DNA of 64,000 nucleotides. It comes from Candidatus Pantoea edessiphila. Its GTDB lineage: Bacteria > Pseudomonadota > Gammaproteobacteria > Enterobacterales > Enterobacteriaceae. Made by a program: the position numbers and the translations under genes. The notes under the pieces are model-generated. The model made no database searches, had not been told where the DNA came from, and saw only the letters and a list, made by a program, of their open reading frames with translations. Below are positions 21,775-31,283 of this stretch, piece by piece. Positions within the stretch are counted from its first letter, which is position 1; the number at the start of each line of letters is the position of its first letter. Where the stretch lies: assembly GCF_002933345.1 (NCBI RefSeq), contig NZ_PDKR01000003.1, positions 1 to 64,000 on the forward strand, read 5' to 3'.

Positions 21775-24000
21775 ATGGGAATTATTATGCCAAAGCATTT
21801 TCTTTTAAATAAGGAAATAATACAAAATAAAAATAATATTTTTAACCATAAATTTATAATGGAATTTTTTGCAAAGAGAAAAAATCCGGTAAGCTATAAA
21901 GAATTATTCAAAGAATTTTGTTTTCAAAATAAAAATAATTTTAAATATTTACTTCGTATTCTTAATCATATGACCCGAAAAGGTCATTTATTATGTATAC
22001 GTCATAAATATTATATCATGCCTAAATTTTTTAATTTAACAAGGGGTAAAGTTATTGGTCATAGAGATGGATATGGTTTTTTACGAGTAAAAGGTAAAAA
22101 AGATGATTTTTATTTATCTAATAAACAAATGAAATTTTGTATTCATGGAGATCTTGTACTTGCTCAACTAATAGATACTGATCGTAAAGGTCGTAAAGAA
22201 GCAATAGTTATTCGTGTAAAAAAATCACGTAATAAAATGATTGTTGGTCGTTATTTTTATCGATCTAGTATTGGCTTCGTTATTCCATATGATGATAGAT
22301 TAAATTTTAATATAATAGTTCCTTTAAGATTTAATTTATGTGCTAGTAATAATTGTGTAGTAGTAGTTGAATTATTACATCGTCCTACCGTAAGTAATAA
22401 GGCTACTGGAAAAATAATTGAAATTTTAGGAAAGGATATGGTTACCAGTCTTGCAATTAATATAGCAATAAGGAATCATGAACTTCCTTATAAATGGTCA
22501 CCTGAGATAATGTTACAACTTAATAAACTAAATCATCAATTAACAGAAGAAGTTAAAATAGGACGTGTTGATTTACGTAAATTACCTTTAATTACAATTG
22601 ATGATGAGGATGCACGTGATTTTGATGATGCTATATATTGTAAAAAACTTAATGGCAATGGTTGGCGCTTATGGGTTGCCATTGCTGATGTGAGTTATTA
22701 TGTACGTCCAGGTACACCAATAGATAAAGAAGCATATTCACGTGGTACTTCTGTATATTTTCCTTCAAAAGTAATACCAATGCTACCAGAGATTATATCT
22801 AATGAATTATGTTCCCTTAATCCAAAAGTTGATTGTTTATGCATGGTATGTGAGATGGATATTTCTTCTCAAGGTAAGTTAGTTGGTTTTAAACATTATG
22901 AAGCAATTATGAATTCTCATGCCCGTTTAACTTATAATGAAGCATGGAAAATATTACAAGATAATTGCAAATTACATGATAAGTATATATTGTTAAAAAG
23001 TATTCTTAATGATCTTTATAATTTATATAAAGTATTAGAAAAGGCACGTCAAGACAGAGGTAGTATTTCTTTTGAAACTTCAGAAACTAAATTTATTTTC
23101 AACAACAAAAACCGTGTTGAACGTATCGAACGAATTTTTCGTAATGACGTTCATAAAATTGTTGAAGAATGTATGATTATGGCTAATTTTGCCTCTGCTA
23201 ATTTTGTTGAAAAAAATAAAGAACCTATTTTATTTCGTGATCATGATTGTCCAACTAATGATAAAATCAAAAATTTTAACGCCATATTGAATGAACTAGG
23301 TATTATATTACCAAAGTTTAATTATCTTAAACCGGTTGATTATTCATTAATGATGATGAATTTATCCAAAAGGCCAGATTATGAAATACTGCAGACTATT
23401 TTTTTACGTTCTATGAAGCAAGCTAGTTATGATCCACAGAATAGAGGACATTTTGCTTTAGCTTTGAGTTCATATACACATTTTACTTCTCCTATTCGTC
23501 GTTATCCAGATCTATTATTACATAGAGTTATTAAATATTTATTATCTAAGAAAGAAATCACAACAACAAAAAATTTATTTACTGATAACGGAGGTTACCG
23601 TTATAATATTAAGGAGATAGATAAATTAGGTTGTCATTGTTCTTTAACTGAACGTCGAGCTGAAGAAGCAACTCGTGATGTTTCAGATTGGTTAAAATGT
23701 GATTTAATGAAAAACCAGGTAGGTAAAATATTTGATGGTATTATTTTTAGTATTACAAATTATGGTTTATTTGTCCGTCTAAGCGAATTTTTTGTTGAAG
23801 GATTAATACATATTTCAACTCTCAAGAAGGAGTGTTATAAGTATGATTCAATATGTCAACGTCTTATTGGCGAAACAAGCGGTTATATTTATCATTTAGG
23901 TGATGCAGTAAAAGTTTATATTACAGCTGTACATGTAGATGAACGTAGGATTTATTTTGAATTAGTTGCAAATAATAAAACATTAAAATACAAAAATTAA
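21775..24000 (+). CDS. rnr: Ribonuclease R, lacking the basic C-terminal tail
   Basis: Processive 3'-5' exoribonuclease that degrades structured RNA. It has an N-terminal helix-turn-helix region and two cold-shock domains (VIGHRDGYGFLRVKGKKDDF near 93). The RNB catalytic domain has the Asp cluster in DDEDARDFDDAIYC, and an S1 domain near the end contains KIFDGIIFSITNYGLFVRLS. Total is 741 residues against 813 in E. coli. The Lys/Ala-rich tail after the S1 domain is absent. The second ATG at 21787 is an alternative start. Confidence 0.96.
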   Translation: MGIIMPKHFLLNKEIIQNKNNIFNHKFIMEFFAKRKNPVSYKELFKEFCFQNKNNFKYLLRILNHMTRKGHLLCIRHKYYIMPKFFNLTRGKVIGHRDGYGFLRVKGKKDDFYLSNKQMKFCIHGDLVLAQLIDTDRKGRKEAIVIRVKKSRNKMIVGRYFYRSSIGFVIPYDDRLNFNIIVPLRFNLCASNNCVVVVELLHRPTVSNKATGKIIEILGKDMVTSLAINIAIRNHELPYKWSPEIMLQLNKLNHQLTEEVKIGRVDLRKLPLITIDDEDARDFDDAIYCKKLNGNGWRLWVAIADVSYYVRPGTPIDKEAYSRGTSVYFPSKVIPMLPEIISNELCSLNPKVDCLCMVCEMDISSQGKLVGFKHYEAIMNSHARLTYNEAWKILQDNCKLHDKYILLKSILNDLYNLYKVLEKARQDRGSISFETSETKFIFNNKNRVERIERIFRNDVHKIVEECMIMANFASANFVEKNKEPILFRDHDCPTNDKIKNFNAILNELGIILPKFNYLKPVDYSLMMMNLSKRPDYEILQTIFLRSMKQASYDPQNRGHFALALSSYTHFTSPIRRYPDLLLHRVIKYLLSKKEITTTKNLFTDNGGYRYNIKEIDKLGCHCSLTERRAEEATRDVSDWLKCDLMKNQVGKIFDGIIFSITNYGLFVRLSEFFVEGLIHISTLKKECYKYDSICQRLIGETSGYIYHLGDAVKVYITAVHVDERRIYFELVANNKTLKYKN

Positions 24001-24040
24001 AAAGTAATTATTTCTATGTAAAAAGAAAAAATTACTTTTT
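23999..24040 (+). terminator. Hairpin overlapping the rnr stop codon
   Basis: AAAAAGTAATT at 23999-24009 pairs with AATTACTTTTT at 24030-24040, an 11-bp perfect stem with a 20-base loop, followed by a T-rich stretch. It lies between rnr and rlmB. Confidence 0.45.
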
Positions 24041-24084
24041 GTAATTTTTCTTGTTAATGTTATAAATTAATAATAAAGAATATC

Positions 24085-24834
24085 ATGAATAAAATTATTT
24101 TTGGCATACATGCTGTAGAAACTATGAATAGGGTAAACCCCCAAAATTTTCAGGAAATTTTTATTCTTAACGACCACGATAATAATCGTTTAAATTTATT
24201 GTATATTTCACTTAAAAAAAGGGGAGTTAAAATAAATTTAGTTAATCGTCAATTATTAGAAACTAAAGTAAAAAAAGGTGTTATACATCAAGGTATTATA
24301 GCAATAATTAAGTCTATCAATCAATTCAAGGAAAATTTTCTTCAAAATATTATTCAAACCGTAAAAAAACCTTTTTTGTTAGTTTTAGACTGTATTACTG
24401 ACTCTCATAATTTAGGTGCTTGTATACGTACTGCTGACGCTGCTGGAGTTCATGCAGTAATTGTTCCTAAAAATCGTTCAGCTTCTCTTAATTCGACTGT
24501 ACAGAAAGTTTCTAGTGGTGCTTCAGTAAAAGTACCCTTAATTAGAGTTAATAATTTATCAAGAACGTTGTGCTTTTTACAAGAACAAAATATTTTAATA
24601 GTTGGTACTGCAAATGGATCAAATAATAATTTATATGCAGAAACATTAATCCCTCCAATAGCGTTGGTAATGGGTTCAGAAAACAATGGAATACGTCATC
24701 TAACCAGTAAATATTGCAACAAGATTATTGGTGTTCCAATGCATGGGATAGTTTCATCTCTTAATGTATCTGTTGCAACTGGTATATGCTTATTTGAAAT
24801 AATAAGACAGCAACAATATTCAATAGCAATATGA
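24085..24834 (+). CDS. rlmB: 23S rRNA (guanosine-2251-2'-O)-methyltransferase
   Basis: SPOUT methyltransferase that modifies G2251 in the ribosomal P-loop. The N-terminal substrate-binding domain starts IIFGIHAVETMNR. The knotted catalytic core has LVLDCITDSHNLGACIRTAD, ALVMGSENNGIRHLTSKYC and IPMHGIV-type motif VPMHGIVSSLNVSVATGI. It is 249 residues (E. coli 243) and follows rnr as in E. coli. Confidence 0.96.
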   Translation: MNKIIFGIHAVETMNRVNPQNFQEIFILNDHDNNRLNLLYISLKKRGVKINLVNRQLLETKVKKGVIHQGIIAIIKSINQFKENFLQNIIQTVKKPFLLVLDCITDSHNLGACIRTADAAGVHAVIVPKNRSASLNSTVQKVSSGASVKVPLIRVNNLSRTLCFLQEQNILIVGTANGSNNNLYAETLIPPIALVMGSENNGIRHLTSKYCNKIIGVPMHGIVSSLNVSVATGICLFEIIRQQQYSIAI

Positions 24835-25230
24835 TAATTGATAACTATTGTATCAAATATAGATATTATTTTTTCAATATATAAAATACGTTAATAACTT
24901 ATTAGATAATAATTTATTTGTTTAATTTATAGATTTTATTGCTTATAATGAACATATAAATTAGTTCTTTATTATTTTTAAGTTATATTGTTTACTGTTT
25001 AAAATATATTTTATACAAACATGAATGTTTTATATAAAGATAATATACAATTTCTATTTAACATGAATTTAAAAGATTTATTTAACAATTTATTAAGATT
25101 TAAAATTTATTACTTAATAAGTATCATTAAAAGAAGGCTATTTATATTTTATATAAAGTTCCTTGCTTCTAAAATAACCACTTAATTAATTATCTCATAA
25201 GAAGCTATAATCCATAAGGAGTTATGCCTA
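24835..25230. other. AT-rich spacer before the rpsF operon
   Basis: About 400 bases with no readable gene. It should contain the rpsF promoter and leader. AAGGAG at 25216-25221 is a strong ribosome binding site for rpsF. I did not recognise the S6:S18 autoregulatory hairpin known from other bacteria. Confidence 0.5.
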
Positions 25231-25629
25231 ATGCGTCATTATGAAATTGTATTTATGGTACATCCTGATCAGAGTGATCAAGTTCAAAGTATGATTGAAA
25301 ATTATACTAATTCTATAACTAGTGCTAACGGTAAAATACATCGTTTAGAAGATTGGCGTCGTCGTCAATTAGCTTATCCAATTAACAATCTTCATAAAGC
25401 TCATTATGTTTTACTCAATATTGAAGCATCTAAAGAAATAGTTAAAGAATTAGAAACTAGTTTTAGATTTAATGATTCTATAATACGTAGTATTATTATA
25501 CGTGTTAAAAATGCAATAGTTGAACCTTCATTTATGGTTAAAATTAAAGAAGATCGTAAAAATAAACGTGAAGATTCTATTAATGATCTTGGTAATTGTG
25601 CATCTGATACTAAAAATACTGAAGATTAA
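25231..25629 (+). CDS. rpsF: 30S ribosomal protein S6
   Basis: Component of the 30S platform that pairs with S18. [18 protein letters not shown] is the classic S6 start, followed by [31 protein letters not shown] at about 39-69 (landmark shown in part: [11 protein letters not shown]). Length is 132 residues including the acidic tail. In E. coli priB lies between rpsF and rpsR; it is missing here. Confidence 0.98.
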   Translation: MRHYEIVFMVHPDQSDQVQSMIENYTNSITSANGKIHRLEDWRRRQLAYPINNLHKAHYVLLNIEASKEIVKELETSFRFNDSIIRSIIIRVKNAIVEPSFMVKIKEDRKNKREDSINDLGNCASDTKNTED

Positions 25630-25772
25630 TATATTTATTTTAATTTAATTACATTGAACAGTTATTTGATACTTAAATAGTTGTTTTATTTAAAATTATA
25701 GTATTTAGATAACATAATAATCATATTAAAACTGTTTTAAATATTAATTAGCAAATTTAGAGGATTAATTAA

Positions 25773-26000
25773 ATGACTCGTTATTTTCGTCGTCGTAAAT
25801 TTTGTCGTTTTACTGTAGAAGGAATAGACGAAATAGATTATAAGGATATTATAACAATAAAAAACTATATTACCGAAAACGGTAAAATAGTACCAAGTAG
25901 AATCACTGGAACTTGTGCAAAATATCAACGTCAATTAGCTAGAGCTATTAAACGTGCTAGATATTTATCTTTAATACCTTATACTGACCGTCATAAGTGA
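25773..26000 (+). CDS. rpsR: 30S ribosomal protein S18
   Basis: Binds S6 in the 30S platform. Its 75 residues equal E. coli. [10 protein letters not shown] at the N-terminus and [21 protein letters not shown] near 46-66 (given as [17 protein letters not shown]) are diagnostic. It has an AGAGGA-type ribosome binding site. It is the second gene of the rpsF-rpsR-rplI cluster. Confidence 0.98.
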   Translation: MTRYFRRRKFCRFTVEGIDEIDYKDIITIKNYITENGKIVPSRITGTCAKYQRQLARAIKRARYLSLIPYTDRHK

Positions 26001-26049
26001 TTATTATTTACTATAATTAACAAATATATTAATAAGATAGGATTAAATA

Positions 26050-26499
26050 GTGAAAATTATTATTCTTGATAAAATCAAAAATTTAGGGGATGTTGGTGAC
26101 ATTATTAATGTAAGACCCGGATATGCTCGTAATTTTTTATTTCCAAAAGGAAAAGCTACAACTGCTACATCACAAAACATTCTTTCTTTTAAAGAAAATC
26201 AAAAACAGTTAAATAATAAACTAGCTGAAGATATAATTATAGCAAAGAGTAAAGCAGAAAAAATAAATAAATTAGGTATAGTGACAATTATATCAAAGTC
26301 AGGAAATAAAGGAAAATTATTTGGTTCAATTGGTGTTCGTAATATTGCTAATGCTGTTACTTCAGCTGGTATTGAAGTTAGTAAGAGTGAAGTAAGACTG
26401 CCAAATGGTGTTTTGAAAACAATTGGTGAACATGAGGTATATTTCCATTTACATAGTAAAATATCTGCAAAGTTAGTAGTAAATATCATAAGTTCTTAA
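26050..26499 (+). CDS. rplI: 50S ribosomal protein L9
   Basis: Two-domain 50S protein at the base of the L1 stalk. The N-terminal domain reads IILDKIKNLGDVGDIINVRPGYARNF (landmark: NVRPGYARNFLFPKG), then a long helix and the C-terminal domain. The 149 residues equal E. coli. Translation starts at GTG (26050), with AGGA just upstream. Confidence 0.98.
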   Translation: MKIIILDKIKNLGDVGDIINVRPGYARNFLFPKGKATTATSQNILSFKENQKQLNNKLAEDIIIAKSKAEKINKLGIVTIISKSGNKGKLFGSIGVRNIANAVTSAGIEVSKSEVRLPNGVLKTIGEHEVYFHLHSKISAKLVVNIISS

Positions 26500-26621
26500 A
26501 TCAAAAAATAATTATTTTCACCTTTGATTTTATTAATTAGTCTTAATAGGATAGATTAATAAAATTATATTTACTAAATATAAAACGTAAAATATATAAA
26601 AATTATGATATTTTATATGAT

Positions 26622-27398
26622 ATGAATAATATAAATGAATATATCTTAAAAAATATTTGTGTATTAGCAAAATCAGCAGGTGATGCTGTGATGAATATAT
26701 ATAGTAATAATAATATGAATTACTATATATATCATAAATTTGATAAATCACCAGTTACTGTAGCAGATATTATTTCACATAATATAATTATTAAGGGTTT
26801 AAATAACATACTTCCTAAGATACCTATCTTATCAGAAGAAAACCTATATCCATGGGAAATTCGTAAAAATTGGGAAAATTATTGGCTAGTTGATCCTTTA
26901 GATGGTACTAAAGAATTTATTAAACATAATAATGAATTTACTATAAATATTGCTTTGATTAAACAAGGTAACCCTATATTAGGAGTAGTTTACGCACCTG
27001 CACTGAAGACGATGTATTATGCTGATGTATTAAAAAGAAAAGCTTGGAAAGAAAAAAATAATCGAATAGAACAGATTCATTCTTGTTGTATATATCCACC
27101 GTCAGTTTTAATTAGTCGTTCACATAATCTTAATAATATTAATGAAATGAATAAATTTTTACTTAGTTTTAATAATTATCGAATTATTGAAATTGGATCT
27201 TCATTAAAATTTTGTTTAATAGCTGAAGGCAAAGCACAATTCTATCCACGCTTTAATCCTACTAGTATTTGGGATACAGGAGCAGGGCATGCAATAATAT
27301 TAGCTAGTGGAGCATATATTAAAGATTTGCAAGGTGTGACATTGAATTATTTACCTAAAAAATCATTAATTAATCCAAAATTTTTGGTTTCTGTATAA
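26622..27398 (+). CDS. cysQ: 3'(2'),5'-bisphosphate nucleotidase CysQ
   Basis: Hydrolyses 3'-phosphoadenosine 5'-phosphate to AMP, clearing the by-product of sulfate assimilation and of acyl carrier protein charging. It is an inositol monophosphatase-family fold: SPVTVADIISH, LSEEN and the metal-binding WLVDPLDGTKEFIKHNNEFT, then WDTGAGHAIILASG. It is 258 residues (E. coli 246). The order between rplI and ppa follows E. coli with many losses. Retention may reflect ACP turnover rather than sulfate use; that is inference. Confidence 0.95.
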   Translation: MNNINEYILKNICVLAKSAGDAVMNIYSNNNMNYYIYHKFDKSPVTVADIISHNIIIKGLNNILPKIPILSEENLYPWEIRKNWENYWLVDPLDGTKEFIKHNNEFTINIALIKQGNPILGVVYAPALKTMYYADVLKRKAWKEKNNRIEQIHSCCIYPPSVLISRSHNLNNINEMNKFLLSFNNYRIIEIGSSLKFCLIAEGKAQFYPRFNPTSIWDTGAGHAIILASGAYIKDLQGVTLNYLPKKSLINPKFLVSV

Positions 27399-27530
27399 TT
27401 ATAATAAATAATATTTGATTGTATTTTTATGTTTTTAATATCTAATTTTGATTTACAACAATTATCTTGTAAAGATAACCTTATTTAATGCTCAATTAAT
27501 TATTTTAATTTCATAAAAATACATTAATTA

Positions 27531-28079
27531 TTAATTAGTAATATTTAAATTCTTGTTTTTTGCACGCTCAATAGAGGAAATAATTTCATTTTTGGCTGCT
27601 ATAACATCATCCCAAGAACTTATTTTTGCCCATTTTCCTTTTTCTAAATCTTTATAATGTGAAAAAAAGTGGACTATTTGAGAGCGTAGCAATTCAGGAA
27701 GGTCAGTTACATTGTTAATGTGATCGTATTCTTTAGAAACTGAAGTATGTGGAACTGCAATTAGTTTTGAATCTTCTCCAGAATCATCTATCATTTTTAG
27801 AATACCTACTGGGCGACATCTAATTACAGATTGTGATTTTAATGGATAAGGAGTGGGTACTAAAACATCAATTGGATCACCATCGAGAGATAAAGTATTA
27901 TTAATATAACCGTAATTACAAGGATAAAACATGGTTGTTGATATAAAACGATCTACAAATAAGACATGTGATTGTTTATTTATTTCATATTTTACTGGAT
28001 TGTCATTTGCTGGTATTTCAATAATTACATAAATGTCCTGTGGTATTTTTATACCAGCTGGTACTTGATCTAAACTCAT
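27531..28079 (-). CDS. ppa: Inorganic pyrophosphatase
   Basis: Hydrolyses pyrophosphate and pulls biosynthetic reactions forward. It is the family I soluble enzyme with [19 protein letters not shown] and the Asp-rich [15 protein letters not shown], then [13 protein letters not shown]. Its 182 residues are close to E. coli (176). It stands alone, transcribed leftwards, convergent with cysQ. Confidence 0.97.
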   Translation of the reverse strand: MSLDQVPAGIKIPQDIYVIIEIPANDNPVKYEINKQSHVLFVDRFISTTMFYPCNYGYINNTLSLDGDPIDVLVPTPYPLKSQSVIRCRPVGILKMIDDSGEDSKLIAVPHTSVSKEYDHINNVTDLPELLRSQIVHFFSHYKDLEKGKWAKISSWDDVIAAKNEIISSIERAKNKNLNITN

Positions 28080-28363
28080 TAAAGATACACCTCAAATTTA
28101 AAATAAAACAAATTTAACAATATTAATCAAAACATATAGTACAAAATAAACAAAATATTAATTTATAACTAACTAAATCTATAAGATTTAATATTAAAAA
28201 AACTAATTCTATATTTAACAAATAAAAATACAATAAATACTTAACCAATCTAAAATAATAAAATAATATTGTCAAATAGTATTTATAGTTAATTTTATTT
28301 AATTAAATATATGAAGAAAAATATAAGAAGACATAAACAAAAATATATGATAATATTTTTCTT

Positions 28364-28749
28364 AAAGTCAACTAGACAGTCGCTGCTTTTTTATTCTAAA
28401 ATTTTTTAATAAAAAGGGAGAGGAAAGTCCGGGCTCCTAGGGTAAGGTGCCAGGTAATACCTGGGAAGCGAGAGCTTACGACTAGTGCAACAGAAAAAAA
28501 ACCGCTTTAATAATATTGTTTGTATATCTGCTTATTAAAGTAAGGGTGAAAAGGTGTGGTAAAAGCGCACCGCGTAATTGGTAACAGTTTACGGCACTGT
28601 AAACTCCACCCGGAGCAAGGCCAAATAGAGGTTTTAAAAAAGTATAACCCGTACTAAACCTGGGTAGGCTGCTTGAACTAATAAGCGATTATTAGTCTAG
28701 ATGAATGATTGTCCATGACAGAACCCGGCTTACAAGTTGACTTTTACAA
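28364..28749 (+). ncRNA. rnpB: RNase P RNA (M1 RNA, type A)
   Basis: Catalytic RNA that matures tRNA 5' ends. It aligns along its whole length with E. coli M1 RNA. The 5' region has ACTAGACAGTCGC at about 28371. Further conserved segments are AGAGGAAAGTCCGGGCTCC (28419), GGTAAAAGCGCACCGC, AAACTCCACCCGGAGCAAGG, and GATGAATGATTGTCCATGAC with GAACCCGGCTTAC near the 3' end. Peripheral helices have become A/T-only. The region stands out clearly by its higher G+C. The exact 3' end is estimated. Confidence 0.96.
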
Positions 28750-28781
28750 TTTATTTTATCAATAAATTTTATTTAGATAGA

Positions 28782-29072
28782 TTATATCAATTTTAAAAAT
28801 GATATAATGGCTCTGTAAGCTTTCCAAAATCCTAAGCTTAATCTTACCAATCTAAACAATGATTTTAGTTTATGTATTCTTATAGACCATATTGCTAATA
28901 CAATACTACCGATCAGTAAGTATTTTTTTATATTAATAAAATTAAACCAGCAATTATCATAGTTTACAGTTTTAATATTCAATTCATTTTTTAAATTAGA
29001 TAAATCTAAACGTTGATCACTTATCTTACTACATATTAAATTTAATGCCTTTTTACGTTGTTGATACCTCAT
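28782..29072 (-). CDS. yqjK: YqjK-like small membrane protein
   Basis: Function unknown. The 96 residues match YqjK of enterobacteria (99 residues) through the ISDQRLDLS motif near 17-25 and a single hydrophobic segment with IGSIVLAIWSIR near 53-64. The start ATG overlaps the yqjE stop by one base, so the two are probably translationally coupled. Conservation in such a reduced genome suggests a real, unrecognised role. Confidence 0.85.
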   Translation of the reverse strand: MRYQQRKKALNLICSKISDQRLDLSNLKNELNIKTVNYDNCWFNFINIKKYLLIGSIVLAIWSIRIHKLKSLFRLVRLSLGFWKAYRAIISFLKLI

Positions 29073-29467
29073 TAATTATTACTCTCAAGTATATTACAAT
29101 CTGTTTTTAGTTCTTTAAGAGTATATTTCAATAAAGTAGAATCTTGAGATTTTTTAAAAATCAAAAATATAAATAAAAATGAAATTAAAAATAGAATAAA
29201 ACTAATAACTAACATAGTTAAAACACGAAACTGTGGGCTTACAGAAAATATTATTACCATTAATAAACAAAAAAATCCCGCCGTAATAAATAAAACCGTT
29301 AATCCAATCATTAATAAAATTTGTATAATTTTGGTTTTCTCTTCTTCTATTTCTAGAATTGCCAAACGTAATCTTGTTTCGATTATAATTATTATTTTAG
29401 CAATCATATTTTGAATGATATCTATTATAGTTTTGCTAGGACCTTTTTTATTTTTTATAGTATCCAT
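29072..29467 (-). CDS. yqjE: YqjE-like inner membrane protein (phage holin superfamily III)
   Basis: Function unknown. Its 131 residues match YqjE (134). An amphipathic N-terminal part contains IIIIETRLRLAILEIEEEKT. Two membrane helices lie at about 48-70 and 78-103. The C-terminus is charged, with STLLKYTLKELKTD. In E. coli it is part of yqjCDEK, a stress-related cluster; yqjC and yqjD are missing here. Confidence 0.87.
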   Translation of the reverse strand: MDTIKNKKGPSKTIIDIIQNMIAKIIIIIETRLRLAILEIEEEKTKIIQILLMIGLTVLFITAGFFCLLMVIIFSVSPQFRVLTMLVISFILFLISFLFIFLIFKKSQDSTLLKYTLKELKTDCNILESNN

Positions 29468-29781
29468 AAATAATATCTTTAATTTAAAAACTATATTATA
29501 ATATTTATATCTGATTTAATATGAATTTCAGATAATTGTGTTTATAGTATTATATTTTATGACTTATAAAATAAATCTCCATGACTATATATTATAGACA
29601 TTGAAGATTAAAATTAAAAGTTAATTTATATCAGTAAGTTTAGAAAACATTTTATAATCAAATAATATTATTTAATATTAAAGATATTTTTAATTTTGAC
29701 TTGATAATTAAATTTTTAATAATTTAATAATGATATAAATATTAGTTGATTATATAAATATAATTAGCACTATTATAATAA
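29468..29781. other. AT-rich spacer between yqjE and yqjA
   Basis: In E. coli mzrA, yqjC and yqjD sit between yqjA and yqjE. The 314 bases here carry no readable trace of them and no obvious terminator. Confidence 0.5.
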
Positions 29782-30453
29782 TTATTTAGTTTTATTTTTT
29801 TTGGATTTACGTTTGCGATATAGCATTATTATTAAACTCACTAAACCAAAAAATAGTAATACTAATGGTAATAGTATTAGTAAAAACATTAATTTATCTT
29901 CGTAATGAATAAAAATTTGTGTTTTGCTTAATACTAATCCCATAGTAGTTAGTATTACTACCCATAATAACGCACTAATCCAACTAAAGAATTGAAAACG
30001 AATATTATTTAAACCAGACATTCCAGCGATAGTTGGCAATAAAGTTCGTACAAAAGCTATGAATCTACCTATTAATAATGCTGCTAGTCCATGACGATAA
30101 AAAAGGTTATGAGCTTTTTGATGATATTTATCTGGCAGTTGTGAAAGCCATTTTTGGACGATTGCAGTATTTCCTAACCATTTACCTTGCATATAACTCA
30201 TCCAATAACCTAGTCCAGCAGCAATAGTTAACGTAACAATAATTAATGGAAAGCTCACTATTCCTTTCCCTATAAGAACACCAACTAGAATTAATAAACT
30301 ATCTCCTGGTAAAAAAGCTGCTGGTAATAATCCATTTTCTAAAAATATAATTATAAATAAAATGCCGTAAATCAACCAAATTACGGCTGGATCTGATAGA
30401 GTATTATAATCTTTTTGCCATAAAGCATGTAATAACGTATGTAAAATATTCAT
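29782..30453 (-). CDS. yqjA: DedA-family inner membrane protein YqjA
   Basis: DedA/SNARE-associated family protein; E. coli YqjA supports proton-dependent membrane energetics and alkaline/envelope stress tolerance. Its 223 residues match E. coli (220). It has the family motifs FLENGLLPAAFLPGDSLLIL (about 38-57) and RFIAFVRTLLPTIAGMSG (about 132-149), with several membrane helices and a basic C-terminus. DedA proteins are redundant in E. coli but at least one is needed, which may explain its survival. Confidence 0.92.
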   Translation of the reverse strand: MNILHTLLHALWQKDYNTLSDPAVIWLIYGILFIIIFLENGLLPAAFLPGDSLLILVGVLIGKGIVSFPLIIVTLTIAAGLGYWMSYMQGKWLGNTAIVQKWLSQLPDKYHQKAHNLFYRHGLAALLIGRFIAFVRTLLPTIAGMSGLNNIRFQFFSWISALLWVVILTTMGLVLSKTQIFIHYEDKLMFLLILLPLVLLFFGLVSLIIMLYRKRKSKKNKTK

Positions 30454-30998
30454 TTACAACACTTCCTGATGTTTTTATTAAATAGATTTTATTTCAAATA
30501 ATGTTCTTATATCTATACAATTATCTATACAATTATTCTGTAATATATAGTGTATTTCACTAAAACAACAGGAAGGTATATTTAAAATAAAATTTAAGAA
30601 TGAAATATTTAAACAAACGTTTATAAAAAATGGTTTTTTTATAAAACTAGTTAAAGATGATATCTATCATTATTAATAAAAATAGCATATATAAAACTAT
30701 TTGGTTAAGATTTTAATATGATCTTAATCTAGAAATAAAGGTGTTTTTAAAAAAGTTATTAACTAATTACTAAAATTTATAACAATAATAACAACAAATC
30801 ATTTTATCTAAAAAGATAAAATTACATGTTTTATTAAAAATAGAACAACAAGAAAGTAAAATCAGTAATATACTTACAAATAATTTATAAAATTATTTGT
30901 AAGTATATAATGTCTAATATTATTAGATTTTATAATCTAAATTCATTTTTAATTATATTAATATTAAATATAAAATTGTTTTTTCATTAAAATATAAA
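30454..30998. other. AT-rich spacer with strong hairpins, yqjA to tRNA-Ile
   Basis: No gene is readable. It holds a very strong perfect hairpin at 30868-30908 (listed separately) and a second smaller one just after it (TTAGATT/AATCTAA near 30921-30939). A short direct repeat ATCTATACAATT occurs near 30512 and 30525. Confidence 0.55.
30868..30908. terminator. 19-bp perfect AT-rich hairpin, 3' of tRNA-Ile
   Basis: The left arm 30868-30886 and the right arm 30890-30908 are perfectly complementary, with a three-base ATA loop. The arm reads ATATACTTACAAATAATTT, with only two G-C pairs. It lies about 90 bases 3' of the leftward tRNA-Ile and 415 bases 5' of leftward yqjA. It has no T tract, so a terminator or RNA-processing element is inferred from position. 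Confidence 0.5.
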
Positions 30999-31071
30999 TG
31001 GCCCCTGCTGGGTTTGAACCAGCGGCCAAGCGATTATGAGTCGCCTGCTCTAACCACTGAGCTAAGGGGCC
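30999..31071 (-). tRNA. ileX: tRNA-Ile2 (anticodon CAU, lysidine type)
   Basis: The cloverleaf read leftwards starts GGCCCCTTAGCTC. The acceptor GGCCCCT pairs with AGGGGCC. The anticodon arm GGCGA CTCATAA TCGCT places CAT at 31038-31036. The body is nearly identical to E. coli ileX, including its position next to rpoD, so this is the AUA-reading isoleucine tRNA whose C34 must become lysidine (TilS), not an elongator Met tRNA. The 3' CCA is not encoded, so the cca product is required. Confidence 0.95.
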
Positions 31072-31283
31072 ATAGTTTAAATTTTAACAAAAATACATCG
31101 AAGATATTAATTTTGTTAAAATTAATAAACAATCACATCAATATTGCGTTCAATATTTTAAATAGTATCATAAAACAATAATTATTACAGCTAATTAAAA
31201 TAAAAATTTCAATTAAAGATATTATATAAAATATTAATAGTGTTATGTGATAATTGATATATCAAATAATAATATTTGATATT

